Assembly (NCBI GenBank): GCA_022695795.1
Contig: MU404178.1
Coordinates: 1-64,000, forward strand
Length of the DNA stretch: 64,000 bases
Origin: Biscogniauxia marginata
Taxonomy: Eukaryota; Ascomycota; Sordariomycetes; Xylariales; Xylariaceae
Direction: 5' to 3'
Within the stretch, counting starts at the first letter, position 1. Every line of letters begins with the position of its first letter. Positions 50,128-62,500 of the stretch are shown here, piece after piece. The notes under the pieces were generated by a model. It searched no databases. It had not been told where the DNA came from and saw nothing but the letters and a program-made list of their open reading frames with translations. A program made the translations under genes and the position numbers.

Positions 50128-52007
50128 ATGGCTTCGAAACTCGGCGCTCTTTTTTATTTTTACTCGGCATGGCTGCTCGTCACGCCCGTCGCGTGTGGCT
50201 CGATAGCGGCCTGGTGGAATGGTCGGGGCCCAAATATTATTTTGCAGGACGATGCCACGGGTGGCATACGGTATAGCCTCTGTAATGGAAACTATACGCC
50301 CATCGTCCCCGACGACAACATTACGGCTCCCTTGACGAGTCATCCGCCTAAGAAGAACACGAGTTTGGCGGCAACCGGGTGGGTGGACGATAAGACCAGC
50401 TGGGTAAGTAAGACGCGATAGACCGGACCTGATTGTTTGGATAATCATCACGGACCAGAGAGCCAACCAAAGCTGTCTTGTATGTGAGACTCGAAAGTGG
50501 ACCCTTGCTGACGCCATTGCAGGCGTCGATTTTCTATCTGGATGATAATGATGCCATTGTTAATTCGCTCTTGCAATGTGACTGGGGTACTGGACGTTGG
50601 ATGAACAACGGCGATTATGTGATTTCCGGAGGCGCGCCCAAGGCCGCTCCCACTTCGGGTCTCAGTGCGGTACTGTTGGGAGCAACCGACGGCTATCGTG
50701 TTTTCTACAACGACTTGGAAGGGACGCTACATCACGTCGGATACACGTCCAACACGGAGTGGGCGTACTACGGCGTCGTCTCACAAGACCAGGCATCTTC
50801 GCAGGCCATCGGGTCGACGTTCTATTCGCGGGACAACCGCGTGAACATAACCGTCGTGAGACCCAGAGACTCGAACAATTTCGGCGAGTCAAGATTATAT
50901 AGCGACCATCTTTGGCATGTTTGTAAGTTCAGCTAAGGAAAGAAAGAAAAAGGATAAGATGGGTCGCTTGCGTGGCTAAGCCGCTGACTTTGCCGAACTA
51001 TAGCAAGCCTTCCGGAGCCCTTGACACGGACTGGAAACCAGAGCACTAATGCCACATCGGAGAGCAATCTGGTTCTGGATACCGTGATTGCGAATTTCAG
51101 TCTCCCTGCTTGGAGCGGAAATCCGTCCAGTATCGGCGTCGGTATCGATAACTCTTTGACTCGCTATATCTTCTACATAGGCAACGACAGCCAGCTATAC
51201 CAGCTCTACAACGGCGAGGGCTACTGGGCCCCTTCCGAACGGCCCGACGAGACCTCCTGGCCTGCGGCCGACACCGCCGGGGGCCCTCTCGGCATTGCGA
51301 GCGACTCTAACACCCAGGCGATACGTCTTTACTACACGAGCGGCGGTAAGGTCGTAGAGGTCGCGAGCAACGACGGCAAGTGGGCAGAGGCCACCGTTCT
51401 CCCGTCCGTCAACGAAACCCAGCCGACGTCCTCGTCAGACCCGAGCGGCACCAGCACGTCGGGAGCTACGCCTAATGGCGGTCTCAGCGGGAGTGCCAAG
51501 GCTGGCGTCAGCGCCGGCGTCACGATAGGCGTGATAGCGATCGGGGGCATGGCCGCCGCCCTCTTCCTGCTGCGCAGACGACAGCGCCAACTCGATGCTG
51601 CTGCTGCTACAGCCGCCGCCGCCAGTGCAGGGAGTGGGAACGATCAGAATACGACGTACGGCAGCCAACCGCCGAGCGAGCTCGTCGGCGCGGCGTACAG
51701 GAACAATGCGCACGACGGATACGCGCCCCAGGGCTACCCGCCACAACAGCCCCTGATGTACTCGGTAGACCAGAATGGTTACGCGCAGGCGGCGGCGTAT
51801 TCGCACCCACAGCAGCAGCAGCAAGGCGGCGGCGGCGGCTGGGGGGCCTACGACGCGGCGACGAACGGCGGTGACCAGTACCCCCTACAACAGTACAGCC
51901 ATAACTACCAGCAACCTCCGAACTACTATCATCATCCGCAGGAGATGCCGGCCCAGAGCCGACCGGTCGAGATGATGGGCGAGGGACACTATAAGGAGGC
52001 GCCGTGA
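50128..52007 (+). CDS. Membrane protein with lectin-propeller-like ectodomain
   Basis: Predicted type I membrane protein of 559 residues from three exons (50128-50403, 50523-50922, 51004-52007). It has a signal peptide (residues 1-23), then an ectodomain of about 350 residues with repeated blades whose ends read like the fungal fucose-specific-lectin propeller (VFYNDLEGTLHHVGY; YIFYIGNDSQLYQLYNGEGY; IRLYYTSGGKVVEVASNDGK). Multiple N-x-S/T sites occur in it. A Ser/Thr/Pro/Gly-rich stalk (about 360-390) leads to one transmembrane helix (about 396-418, ending LFLLRRR) and a cytosolic tail rich in Gln, Gly, Tyr and Pro with a poly-Gln/poly-Gly block. The layout resembles fungal surface sensors. 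Sugar binding is inferred from fold resemblance only. The two introns are 119 and 81 bp. Confidence 0.82.
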
Positions 52008-53743
52008 TAGTGATACATGGCAGTTTCATGGGAATAAATGATGTGCAAGAAAGGAAATAAGTTCTTACGAGTTTAATTTAATGGAGGTGAGAGTGATCGA
52101 TGGCGAGTGTTGCCCCGAGAGAGGATAGATATATATATATCTACAGGGGAGAAAGAGAAACAATAGAAAGACAGGAGAAAGGGGGATTCTAGGGAGATGA
52201 GTTGTGTTGGGGGGGTATGAGAGGGAGAGCATTAACCTACCTACTTGGCAACCCTCCCCAACAGTTCGCTCGCGGAGCTGATAATACCCTAACTAGTTAA
52301 CATAGTGGACAATAGGTTTAAAGGAGTAGGTGAAGAGGGGAAAGGGGGAAGGATATACTGCCATAGAGAGAGAGAGAGAGAGTAAAGTATCGTTATTTAC
52401 TTATCAGGTGTGTACTATATCATCGACTTTGTATATATATGCACATATGGATACCTTAAGTATTTATCTATCTTACTCTTAGATAAATATATATATTCTC
52501 ACAAGTTATCTTTTCTGTAATTTGGCCCTTTAAACAATCAATTCAGTCTTGAAAAAAAAAAGAATCAAGCATGATTAACCTTCCAAGGTCTTTGTCCACA
52601 CTGATTACCTGGTTCCGTCTAAAACGCTGTTCACATACCTTATTTACCAATCCTTACCAGAAAGCTCCGCTAATGTCACCACGATAGAGAAGGATTCACA
52701 GTATCACAAGAACACAAACAAGCACACATTCGGAGGCTTTGGGGAAGCAAGCAGCGCATTATGATTATAGACGCACGATGTGCAGATGTTCACCTATCAA
52801 CCTAGGTATCTATCTGCGATTGCGGAAAAATGCAAGCGAAATGAACCGAGGCATGCGAGGGGGAGAAATGAGTAAAACCAGAGCCTTTACTTTTTCTTCT
52901 TTGTACTTGCAACTCAAGGGTGAGATGGGAGCAGAAGAAAGAAAAGAAAGAAAGGACTCATGGTTAACAAACCTCCTATGCTGCCTGTCTATTCACGAAT
53001 TCCTCTCTCCTAATTTTTTGTCCGTCCCTCCCTGATTTTTGGTGACCGTCCGACCGACCGTTCATCAATTCATGAACCAGTGTGTGCGCGCACAAATTGC
53101 GCGAATGCGTGATGCCATTGTCATGATGCCGTGAAGCAAGAAACCATCTATGCTGCAATAGAGAGAAAAAAGAGAAAGGGGGATATCAAATCATGCCCTG
53201 TCATGCCTAAAGAGGAATCTGCATTTGGTGTACCTGACCACAGGTGGCTAGATTTTTTTTTCTAGTCGCCGACTAGAAAGGGGCTGGCAAAAAGGGGTGC
53301 AGAGATGAGAAACTGTAAGGCCAGGCGATCTATGATCCGGTCCCTTCGGTCCATCCTGCCGCCTATAGCCAAGCCGTCCAATGCTGAATGGCCAATACCA
53401 TCAACATGCTAGTCTCCAGGGGTGAAAGGCAAAGCCAGTAAACGGTGGAATCATGAAGTGTGCGAGAAAACCGGGCAGGGCAGAAAGACAATCGCAATGA
53501 GAAATATGTGCAGAGAAGCAGAATAGTATAGTCGTACAAATATGGCCCCGGACGCCAATGTCTGTTGCCACTATAACAAGCCCGTTGTGAGATGCCATGA
53601 CGATGTGACCACGTATTCCGCGTGTGACGGGCCAGGGAGAATATGGGAAGAGGGGAGCCTATGGCTACTTGCTTCCGTGCTTCGCGATTTCTTAGCACGA
53701 ATAGTAAGTAACGGTCGATACCGAGATAAGACTAGTCGGATCA
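52008..53743. other. Convergent intergenic region
   Basis: Between two converging genes; holds both 3' UTRs. A GA run is at 52365-52382 and TA-rich sequence at 52129-52141 and 52487-52495. Frames at 53363-53698 (-) have no domain and probably lie in the 3' UTR of the SNF2 gene. Confidence 0.55.
52365..52382. repeat. GA dinucleotide repeat
   Basis: Nine consecutive AG/GA units. Confidence 0.9.
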
Positions 53744-56700
53744 TCAGTTGCTGATGCCAAAGAGGTACCTAAGCTCGCTGGCACCAAGACGTCCGATGTT
53801 GCTAGCAGCTTTCTCATCTAGGGCTGCGTCGACCAATGCTCGCTTTTCATTCTGCAGGTTTATGATGCGATCCTCAACTGTATCCTTGATGAGGATGCGA
53901 TGGACCTTGACTGGCTTTTGCTGACCAATCCGGTAAGCCCGGTCAATTGCTTGCATCTCGATGTAAGGATTCCAGAAGGGATCCATGATGATTACCTGGG
54001 ACGCGGCTGTGAGATTGAGACCAGCATTGCCAGCTTTCAAAGAAACCAACATAACTTTCGCTTCGTCTTTTTCTTGGAAGTCGCGGGCAGCATTATCTCG
54101 TTGCGCTGCGGTCATGCTCCCATCATACCGGCGGTAGTTGATTTTGAGTTCGTTCTTGATTGAGACCTCAAGTAGATCAAGGAGGATAGTCCACTGTGAG
54201 AAGACAATCGTCTTCTCCTCCGTGGATTGGATCTCAGCAATGAGATCGCGACACTTGTCAACCTTTGCTGAAGGAAGCCAAATTCTCTTCAGGTAGTTCA
54301 TGTATCTCTTGTGAGCACGCGGATTCCGCGAGGCATTTTTCCGCAGTTGGTTCAGCATATGTGGCTGGAGCTCCATCTCCTTCTTCTTGCCCTTCTTCTT
54401 GGCCTTGGACTTCTTGGCCCTGGCCTTGGATTTCTTGGACTTTTCATCGATAGACCGGCTGATAGCATCGTTAATATCCTCTAGATCACTAGAATCATCA
54501 ACAACTAAGCGCTGTCGCTTTTTAGCTGAGCTGTGAGTGCGAACAGGCTCTCTGTCGTCTTCATCGTCAAGGTCATTATCATCCACAACGAAGCCTGCAA
54601 GATTGCCTTTGTCATCGACTTCATCTGCATAGTCATCTAATTCCGATGCCGTGTCGGAGTCAAGATCGCTATCCATCTCTTCATCATCCTCGGGGGCTGT
54701 CGGTTCAACAGCCTCTGGCATGTACACTCGTTTAAAAATCTCGTAGGTGATCACCTTCTTGGTGTTGATGTCGCCGCGGCACTCAGGACAATTCATGTGC
54801 TCATTTTCCTGACCAGCTTGGAGGTTCTGTGCCTTCGCACCCTCTACGAGCCGGAGAAAGCAGGATGAACATAGATCGTGGCCGCAGGGGAGCATAATGG
54901 ACGGGTTCTCAACTACGTCCATGCAGATGGGGCATTCAAAGCCCTCTGATTCCTTGATGCGCTTAACAACCTCTGAATCGAGTGTTTTCGCCAGTTCAAG
55001 CATCACATCCTCTGGAACTTCGTTATTAACGAGTTCAACATCTCCGATATGTAGATACGGATGACAGCATGCTTGTCGGAGTCGCAACAGGATGGCCAGG
55101 GCGTTTGCATAGTGCTTTCCCACGGTTCCTGCTCTAAGGTACTTGTTGAACTGGACGCGACTGTCTGATTCTAGGTCGCGATAATACAGTGCCTCATCCT
55201 CTGAAAAGACAACGTAAACTATTTCCTCTGTCTTCTCCTCGAGCGTGATAATCGGTTGGCCATCGATTTCAGAGGTTTTGCTTCGTCGAAGCATGATTGC
55301 CTTTAGAAGAGCTTGGAGTTTTCGCATTGCCTCTGCTGATGGGGTGCCTCCTTTACTGCTGAGAGAGCCGAAATCCTATAGCCGTATGATTAGCTATATA
55401 TAATGAAGTCTGCACCTAATAACTTACTCTTCGGAATATCTGGGGCACGCAGTAGGGCTTGATATGCAAGAATTGTATCAACGAGGCCAACTCCGACACA
55501 GAGTTCATCATCGGTGTGCCAGTGAGGCACCACCGATATTGCGCCTTAAGCTGATATGCAGCTCTTGCAGTCTTGCTCTTTGGGTTCTTGATGCATTGAG
55601 CTTCGTCAAGAATCACCCTATGAAAGAGGCTTTTTGGTCCGATTAACGGACAGACTCTCGACAAGTGTTCTTGGTCAACAACACCATTCACTGCGCCGAT
55701 TTTCTTGGTGTAGTTTTCTAGCTTTGTGAACTCGGAAGCCAGTAATCCATAAGTTGTCATTACCACGTCATAGGTGCTGAGTTCTTCGTAACTAGTCTTC
55801 TTGTTATGAAACATGAAGACACTGAGTCTATGTGAAGGCTTCAGCTTTGTCCGAATCTCGCGCTCCCACTGGCGTATCAGTGCAACGGGCCCAATGATAA
55901 GGGTTGTCTAAAATCATTAGCTAAGGTCGAGGAAGTCCTCTATAGAAACATACCTTCGCAGGACGCTGGCTAGGGTCCGTATGGCTTTGGGCCTGGTTGC
56001 TGACTATGAGGGCCAGGCTGGAAATCGTCTTGCCAAGGCCCATGTCATCTGCTAGGATTCCTCCTCTCTTGCCCTGATCGTTTTCCATACCCTTCATCCA
56101 TGATAAGGCTACTCGCTGGTGCTTATAGAGGGAGCACGCAACTGCTTCGGGCGTGCCATCCTGTCCCTCTTCCAGGATCTCGGTATCGGGGCGGATGTTG
56201 GCCAGAAGCTCTTTTATCTGGGTTTGATCAGATGTTGCGTACCTCCCAAGGTCACCGAGATCACTAAGGTCTCCGATAATGCGTCTAACATCATCTGAGA
56301 AGGGGATCCCGTTACCATCCGTACCATTCGCATAGTCAAAGTTGTTTGTGCGATTGATAATTTGACTGAGGTTCATACCAGAACGAGGTCCTGCACCGTG
56401 TCCTGAGGCAAAGGAATCGTTATCTTGCGGAGCTTGAGCTTCTTCTGCATCAGGACGTGGGTCACGGGCATCCCGCACAGTGGGAGGATGTAATCTGCCA
56501 TAAGCAGATGCAGGAGATGAATCGGATTTTAGGTGAGTGGCAATCCGAGGTGAGCCCAAGACTAGCGCGGGAAATTCTGGCAGATTTAATCCATTAGAGG
56601 GGTACGTCGTCATGTCACCATTGCCAGAGTCATCGGCGGCCATGCTTCCATTGGGCGATTGAGAATGCATCCGACCTGAATGAGAAGCCATTGATAGCAG

Positions 56701-57541
56701 ACCGGACATAGGCGAGGACGCGGATAGTGAGTTGTTAAGTTCATCATCCAAGCGCCTAGCGTATGCAGCGTCTTGTTCCTCTCTTCGCCTCTTGTCGTTC
56801 AAATCCTGAAATCCCAGTCTTTGACTTTCTACCAAGTCTTCTCCAGAAAGGTCGATAGGCTGCAAGTCATCAAAGGTGAAACTGCTCCTGAACGGGCCTG
56901 GGCTAGTCCGACGGGACTTGGAAGGCCCAGTAAGCGCATCAAATGCATCACCGCCGAAGTGGGTACCAAATGAACGCTTCTTACTATTACTAGCAGTAGA
57001 GGAGTTTGACTGAGTATCACCCCACAAGTCATTGCGACTTGTTGACGGTGCGGGAGGCCAAAGGAAACCATCCCACTCAGAACGAGGCCCTGCGATTTTA
57101 TTGTTATTATTAATACTTTGTACCTATGGAAAATATGCTACTTGGGTGTGGAGGTAGAAGAGAAGGAGAAACTTACTGTTGTCGTGGCTCGGCATGTCGG
57201 CGGGTGTTTTCTTGAACGAATCTAGAGAGTGGTGGTTAGAAGTTGAGGTGAGGAGCAGGACAGGATGAGACAACAGAAGAAAGGTGAGATGGCAAGAGCT
57301 GTGACATAAATAAGAGGTACGTACTGTTCGGCTGTGCACCTCTGGTTCTTGCCAGTTGTTGCTCGAGAGATTTGATCTCAGCCTTGAGCTCAGCCCTTTT
57401 GGCAGGTGTATCCTCGCTAGAACCTTCCAGAGAATCTAGCAGAATTTGTTGGAGTTGAAGTTCATCTTCGATTTCCTCTGGAGAATCGAGGGCAGGCTGG
57501 GAAAAGGAGGCAGCAGAGGGGGGAGGGTTGGAAGATGCCAT
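53744..57541 (-). CDS. ULS1: SNF2-family RING translocase (Uls1/Ris1-like)
   Basis: Swi2/Snf2 DNA translocase with an embedded RING finger, of the Uls1 class that strips SUMO-modified proteins from DNA. Five exons (57325-57541, 57177-57221, 55954-57089, 55428-55907, 53744-55375) give 1169 residues. The N-terminal ~380 residues are disordered and Ser/Asp-rich with an NLS-like KSRR. Helicase motif I is DDMGLGKT (Lys near 441); motif II is DEAQ (near 567). The RING (about 774-825) is a full C3HC4: CPIC, then CGH, then CSSC, then CPEC. An acidic segment and a Lys-rich block (about 920-970) separate RING from helicase lobe 2, which has QAIDRAYRIGQ (motif VI). No HIRAN domain is visible, which argues against Rad5. 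I saw no clear SUMO-interaction motif, so the Uls1 label is by architecture. Confidence 0.88.
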
Positions 57542-59457
57542 GGTCCTCTTTGGGTCCCTCTCTTAGGATAGGGACAGGTTTGGCGGGCAGGCTAGTAGGC
57601 AGGCAATGAATGTTGTGATACCTTGTGCCCGTCTTTGTCTCTGTCTGCAAGGCGCTGTATGCGGCTTGTCATGCAGGCATAGGTCTTAGGAGGCGAAGGG
57701 TTGCAGGAAGGCAAATCGGTAGGTGACCAATGACCAGTGCGACAGGTCACCTCGGGTAGCTTTCCTGTCTGCCCACCAGGCAAGGACGAAGCGCGATGGG
57801 GATATGATCAAAGGTGAGGTGTCAGTTGTGGTGTTTTGGGGAATGGGAGATGGCGATGGAAATTGCGGATGTGATGAAAAAGATGACAAGGGGAAGAAAG
57901 AGGATACCTAGGATGCTTAGGTAGGGGTGGGTATGCGTGCACGAAGAGAATAAGAGTGGGAGGTAGAAGGAGAAGGGAAAGAAAAGGGTTAAAAAAACGA
58001 AGAAGCACGAATACCACCGAAAAGGTTATTGATGCGCGAGAAATTATGGTCAACTTGACGGCTGCAGGCTGTGACGGACTGGGCCTTGCCCGTAGGTAAA
58101 GGTGGTTTCCCTCAATCAAGGCTGTGGTCTGTAGGCAGCTCGAACAAACGCACAATTCGGTACGCACTGCTCTCGGATGTAGGCTGGAGAGCTGGAGAAC
58201 TTTTGCAGGATCTCTTCTCGGGATTCGTGTGCGAGAAGCAGGTTGGAGATGGAAAATGGTGGATGGATGAAGTTGCATGTGAAAAGGTACTTTACAAACC
58301 CCAGTCACCAAGTCTCAAAGTGGGCAATTTCTAGAAGGCAGTTGTGAAGGTCGCGTTGATGGACGGACGCGTTCTGCGTCAATTAGACCCCTGGCCCGCC
58401 TAAGGTTTCCCTCCTTGGGGGCAACGCCCCATTTATTCCCCCGGGAGACCACGAGCTTAGCAGGTACGACTTCAGGTACCTACTGTAGCCTGCAACCCCG
58501 GCCCCACCCACAGTCCATCATCTGCAAGCAATTAAGCAGTAGCCAACTTACATATGTGGTACATTTGGGTTACTCTGCCTACCATACATACCCAGGTACC
58601 TAAAGGTATACCTCCACTATAAAGTTATTAAAGTACCTAGGTACCTACATACTTGACCTAGATAATCAATATACCTTGGGTACCTGGTATATATAAAACC
58701 TATTTATGTAGATAAAAAGGAAAGACATTTGCTAGGTATTAAGGCTATGACATCTAGGTACCTAGGTATTTGACATCTACCTCTACCAAGGATAGCCTCA
58801 TACTACTATATACCTTGGAATCCACTCACCCAAGAGTCTTGGCAGCCTTGTTGCAATGGTAAAGACGTCCATATTTAGTGTACGCCTTAGGTGGACTTTT
58901 AGCAGCCTTCTTATTATAGAAGTCTACCATGTACCTTGGATACGACGTAAATAGTACGTAGGTACATACTAGCCTAGGAATTCCACTGTACGTGGGCAGG
59001 TACCTGCTGACGGGAATGACGCTTGGCATCTGGCCAAAGGCCTGCCCCACATACATAAAATGCAAGGAGGAACATTAGTGCCCGGCCCCTGTGTGATTAC
59101 CTATACAGATTACCTCCTTAGGTACCCAAACAGTCGGGTTCTGATGATGTCATCGGTATTCCATCTATAGGTACGTCCGTGGGTTTGAAGTGCCTCGTTC
59201 TGCTTTGCCTAACAAGTAAGGCCTATCTACGATATCCAATCGTGTATATTATTCCAGAATAAACCCTTGTTGCGTACACGTAGGAATCGATGCTTTATGT
59301 CGCGCCGCAAACACTAACTCAATACCAAGTATCGCCTCATCTGTCAGCCAGCAATCTAAGTGCTTACCTATATTATTAACCGCCCGCAACTCCAAAACCA
59401 CCAAAATGGCCTTTTCTCTGGCAGCTCCATGTTCTATCCAACCCTTTATCGATCAGC
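57542..59457. other. Intergenic region dense in TACCTAGGTA motifs
   Basis: About 1.9 kb between divergent genes. At 58575-58790 several TACCTAGGTA/GGTACCTA units sit within ~200 bp, the densest cluster in the window. A frame at 57808-58311 (-) is Pro/Ser/Leu-rich without domain support. A short upstream frame starts at the ATG at 59406 and ends at 59495, overlapping the glycosyltransferase start out of frame. Confidence 0.55.
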
Positions 59458-61128
59458 ATGTCAGATTCGAAGCGGGTACTTCTCATGACCAATAGCGAAT
59501 ACGGACAGGCCAATGTTCACTTAGCGGTAGCTCACGCGCTACTACAACAAGATGACCACGTCGAAGTCCATATCGCGAGCTTCAGACCCCTGAGGAAGAG
59601 TGTGTTGGGGATATCAGACTTAGCATGCCGGGACGCGCCTGGTGCTCGGCCCATCGCCTTTCACGAGCTTCCAGGTGCCACCATGTTCGACGCCCTGGTA
59701 AGGCCTAGGTTCAACTACTTTGAGAAGGCCCGGAAGCCGCTCAATTTCTGGACGACGCTCCAAAACACAAAAATCATTTGTCATGTCGCCTGTGGCCCCT
59801 GGGATGCCGACGAGTCTGTTCGGATATTTCGTCGCACCCTAGAAATCATCGCTGAGGTAGAGCCAGACATCATTGCCATCGACAATTTCCTGGCGCCTTC
59901 TCTATCTGCCTGCCAGCACTTTCGTCTGAGATACCTCGTCCTTTCGCCGAATACGTTGAAGGACTTCAGTCTTATGTTTCAGCCAAACATGCCATTTTTG
60001 TGGAGGTTTCCCGCGTGAGTGCATCGTATTCAGCAATAGGAACGTTGCTAATCCCGCTCTGCAGGTTTGCGACGGGTTACCCCTTTCCATTGCCATGGCA
60101 TCTCATACCGGCAAACATGTTTTTTAACCTTCTGTATGTGATGATCTTCTTATCCGTCTTCTCATTCGATGTCCGTACGCGTAAGATCAAGAAAGCTTTA
60201 TACGATCAATTCGGTGCGAAGCGCACCTCGTGTTTTAGCTTGTTCAGAGACCCCCCAGACAGTGTTCAGATATTGTGTGCGAACCGAATTGAAATAGAGA
60301 TGCAACCCCTCGAACTACCGCCACACGTAATACCATGCGGCCCAATTCTGTGTCCATCTCCCCCGGTAGTCGCCGTCGATCCGGGTCTCTTCGAGTGGCT
60401 CTCCCAGGGTCCCACAGTCATGATCAATCTTGGCACACATGTCCGATGGAGCGAAGCGCTCACTATCGAGATGACAAGCGCCCTTCGATATCTGCTTGAC
60501 AGGGTTTCAAATGACCCTAGCCTTTCTAAACTTCAAATATTGTGGAAATTGAAGCCAGATCCTGACCAGGATTTCGATGTTGCCCCGGGTTCCAAGATAT
60601 ACGAAAAGCTCGAGAAGGAAATCAATCAAGGCCGCGTCAAGATTGAATCGTGGCTCAAAGCAACGCCGTACTCGATCCTCGAGACGGGACAAATTATACT
60701 CTCAATTAATCATGCCGGCGCTAGCTCGTTCTATGAATGTCTATGGTAAGGTCTGTTCCCGTTCTCTGGGAATATAGCTAACGGCTACCATCAGGTTTGG
60801 GGTACCACAGGTGTTGCTCCCTCAGTGGTTCGACTGCTACGATTTCGCCGAGCGCGCCGAGTTCCTAGGCATTGGCGTACACGGCTGCAGAAAGTCTCAA
60901 CCCCACTGGACATCCGGGGAGCTTGGGCCAAAACTAGAGCTCGCTTTAAGGGGAAGCAAGGCCATAGAGATGAGGAAGAAGGCAGCTGAGCTAGTTAGTT
61001 TATGTAAGGGGAATGAAAAGGGCACGGGGAGAGATGTTGCAGCTAGGCATATCCTCAGCAAGATTAAGACAGGCGAAAAGAGACAGAGCATCGTAAGGGA
61101 AGAGGGTAGTATAGTCGACCGGCAATGA
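59458..61128 (+). CDS. UDP-glycosyltransferase, GT1 family
   Basis: Predicted GT-B fold transferase that moves a sugar from a UDP donor to a small hydrophobic acceptor. Three exons (59458-60014, 60065-60745, 60795-61128; introns 50 and 49 bp) give 523 residues. The N-terminal half holds the acceptor domain (RVLLMTNSEYGQANVHLAVA start). The C-terminal half carries the donor-binding signature: MINLGTHVRW in the first strand, then INHAGASSFYECLWFGVPQV with the conserved HAG and Pro-Gln, followed by DCYDFAERAEFLGIGV where the usual Asp/Gln pair of the UGT box sits. A hydrophobic stretch (FFNLLYVMIFLSVFSFDV, near residue 210) could be a membrane-associated helix. There is no signal peptide. The acceptor is unknown, and no polyketide or peptide synthase is nearby. 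Confidence 0.88.
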
Positions 61129-61470
61129 TCGTATCAGCAGAACAAAATGTCAAGATCTTAAGTTTCTGCTGGGATAATTCGCATCGAATCAATTAGCTCT
61201 TCGTGGAGCATTGTGGTGAGGTATCTTCAGAGGCTAGGAAACAAATTCAGGGGGTAATCCAGGGGTTGATGCATCGTCTCCACCGCCCCGCCAGCGCTGA
61301 ATGCCAGCTGTCAAAGTATCGGTGACGCCACGACCAGCCGCAAAACGGGACGTCGCCTACATGCATTCAAACAACCACACCACTTTTCACGTTCATTTCA
61401 TTCATTTTTTTTTTCTCCTCTTCTTCTTATGCTCAGATGCTCATAAATCAAACTATACGGAAGATAAATC
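61129..61470. other. Intergenic spacer
   Basis: Short spacer with a T-rich tract at 61403-61427 just before the Ysa1 start. Probably 3' end of the glycosyltransferase and promoter of YSA1. Confidence 0.5.
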
Positions 61471-62500
61471 ATGTCCTTCTCGAACGCGAAAGTGCTATCC
61501 TCAGAGCCCCTTGTGAGTCGGACACACCCTCGCACCGCAGGGGGGTTCCTCAGAAAGCCTCACACGACAACACTTAACTGACGGCCCAACGTAGGCGAAT
61601 AGCGAGGCGGTATGGACGAAACTGGTCAAGTAGGCGACAGTCCGTAAACAAACACCTTACTCAAGTTCTCTCAGAATCTGCTGTTTATTTATTGTCATCG
61701 TTCATAAATTTAAATTTCTTTTTGCTTCCTGTCTTCCTTTCTTTTCACTAACGGGTGGCGCGTTCGCTCGCTACCAGGTTGAACTATAGCGACTGCAAGT
61801 CCCAGACGCGGACGTGGGAGTCGGCGGAGCGCACGACACGGCCGAAGAGCAGCGATATCGACGGCGTCGGCATCATCGCGATCCTGGAGAAGCCCACGGG
61901 CGCGGAGATCGTGCTACAGAAGCAGTACCGCGCCCCGATCGACAGGGTCTGCATCGAGGTGCCTGCCGGCCTCATCGATGAGGGCGAGACTGCCGAGGAG
62001 GCGGCCGTGCGCGAGTTGAAGGAGGAGACGGGCTATATTGGCAAGGCCTCGGAGACCACGCCGATGATGTTCAATGGTAGGGGTTTCTTTTTTTCCTTTT
62101 AATATTTCTGGGGCTGGTCCCAGCGCCCCTGAACCATTTGCAAACCAATAAATGGTTTACAAACAGCACATACCAAGCGGTAATATGTTTCTCTCTGTCT
62201 GTTCCCTCATTACCTTGGGAACTTCCCCAGACGCGATATCAGTAGCTAAGGTTCATACCAGATCCGGGGTTCTGCAACACCAACTTGCGAATGGTTCACG
62301 TCACCGTAGATATGAGCCTGCCAGAGAACCAAAATCTCAAGCCAGAGCTGGAGGAAGATGAATTCATCGAGGTCTTCCTAGTGTCACTCGCCAACCTGTA
62401 TGATGAGTGCAAGAGACTAGAGGCCGAGGGCTACGCCATCGACGCGCGGGTAGGGACGTTTGCCGAGGGAATCGAAGTTGCCAAGCAGTGGAAGCTCTAG
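61471..62500 (+). CDS. YSA1: ADP-ribose pyrophosphatase, Nudix hydrolase
   Basis: Hydrolyses ADP-ribose (and related ADP-sugars) to AMP and ribose-5-phosphate, removing a reactive metabolite. Four exons (61471-61512, 61595-61629, 61778-62076, 62262-62500) splice in phase to 204 residues. The second exon is only 35 nt and supplies the WTKLVK stretch before the conserved TRTWESAERTTRP. The Nudix box spans residues 90-112: Gly90, Glu96, Arg104-Glu105-Leu106, Glu108-Glu109, Gly111, matching GX5EX7REUXEEXGU fully, so it should be active. After the last splice DPGFCNTNLRMVHV gives the substrate-recognition part. The start ATG at 61471 is chosen because the upstream exon must join in phase 0 to the 35-nt exon. 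Confidence 0.94.

Noticed and set aside
53744..57541. Rad5 assignment for the SNF2-RING protein
   Set aside because: No HIRAN domain is visible in the N-terminal part, which is disordered; the layout fits Uls1 better.
57808..58311. 167-codon minus-strand frame upstream of the SNF2 gene
   Set aside because: Pro/Leu/His-rich with no domain, lying in the probable leader region of the SNF2 gene.
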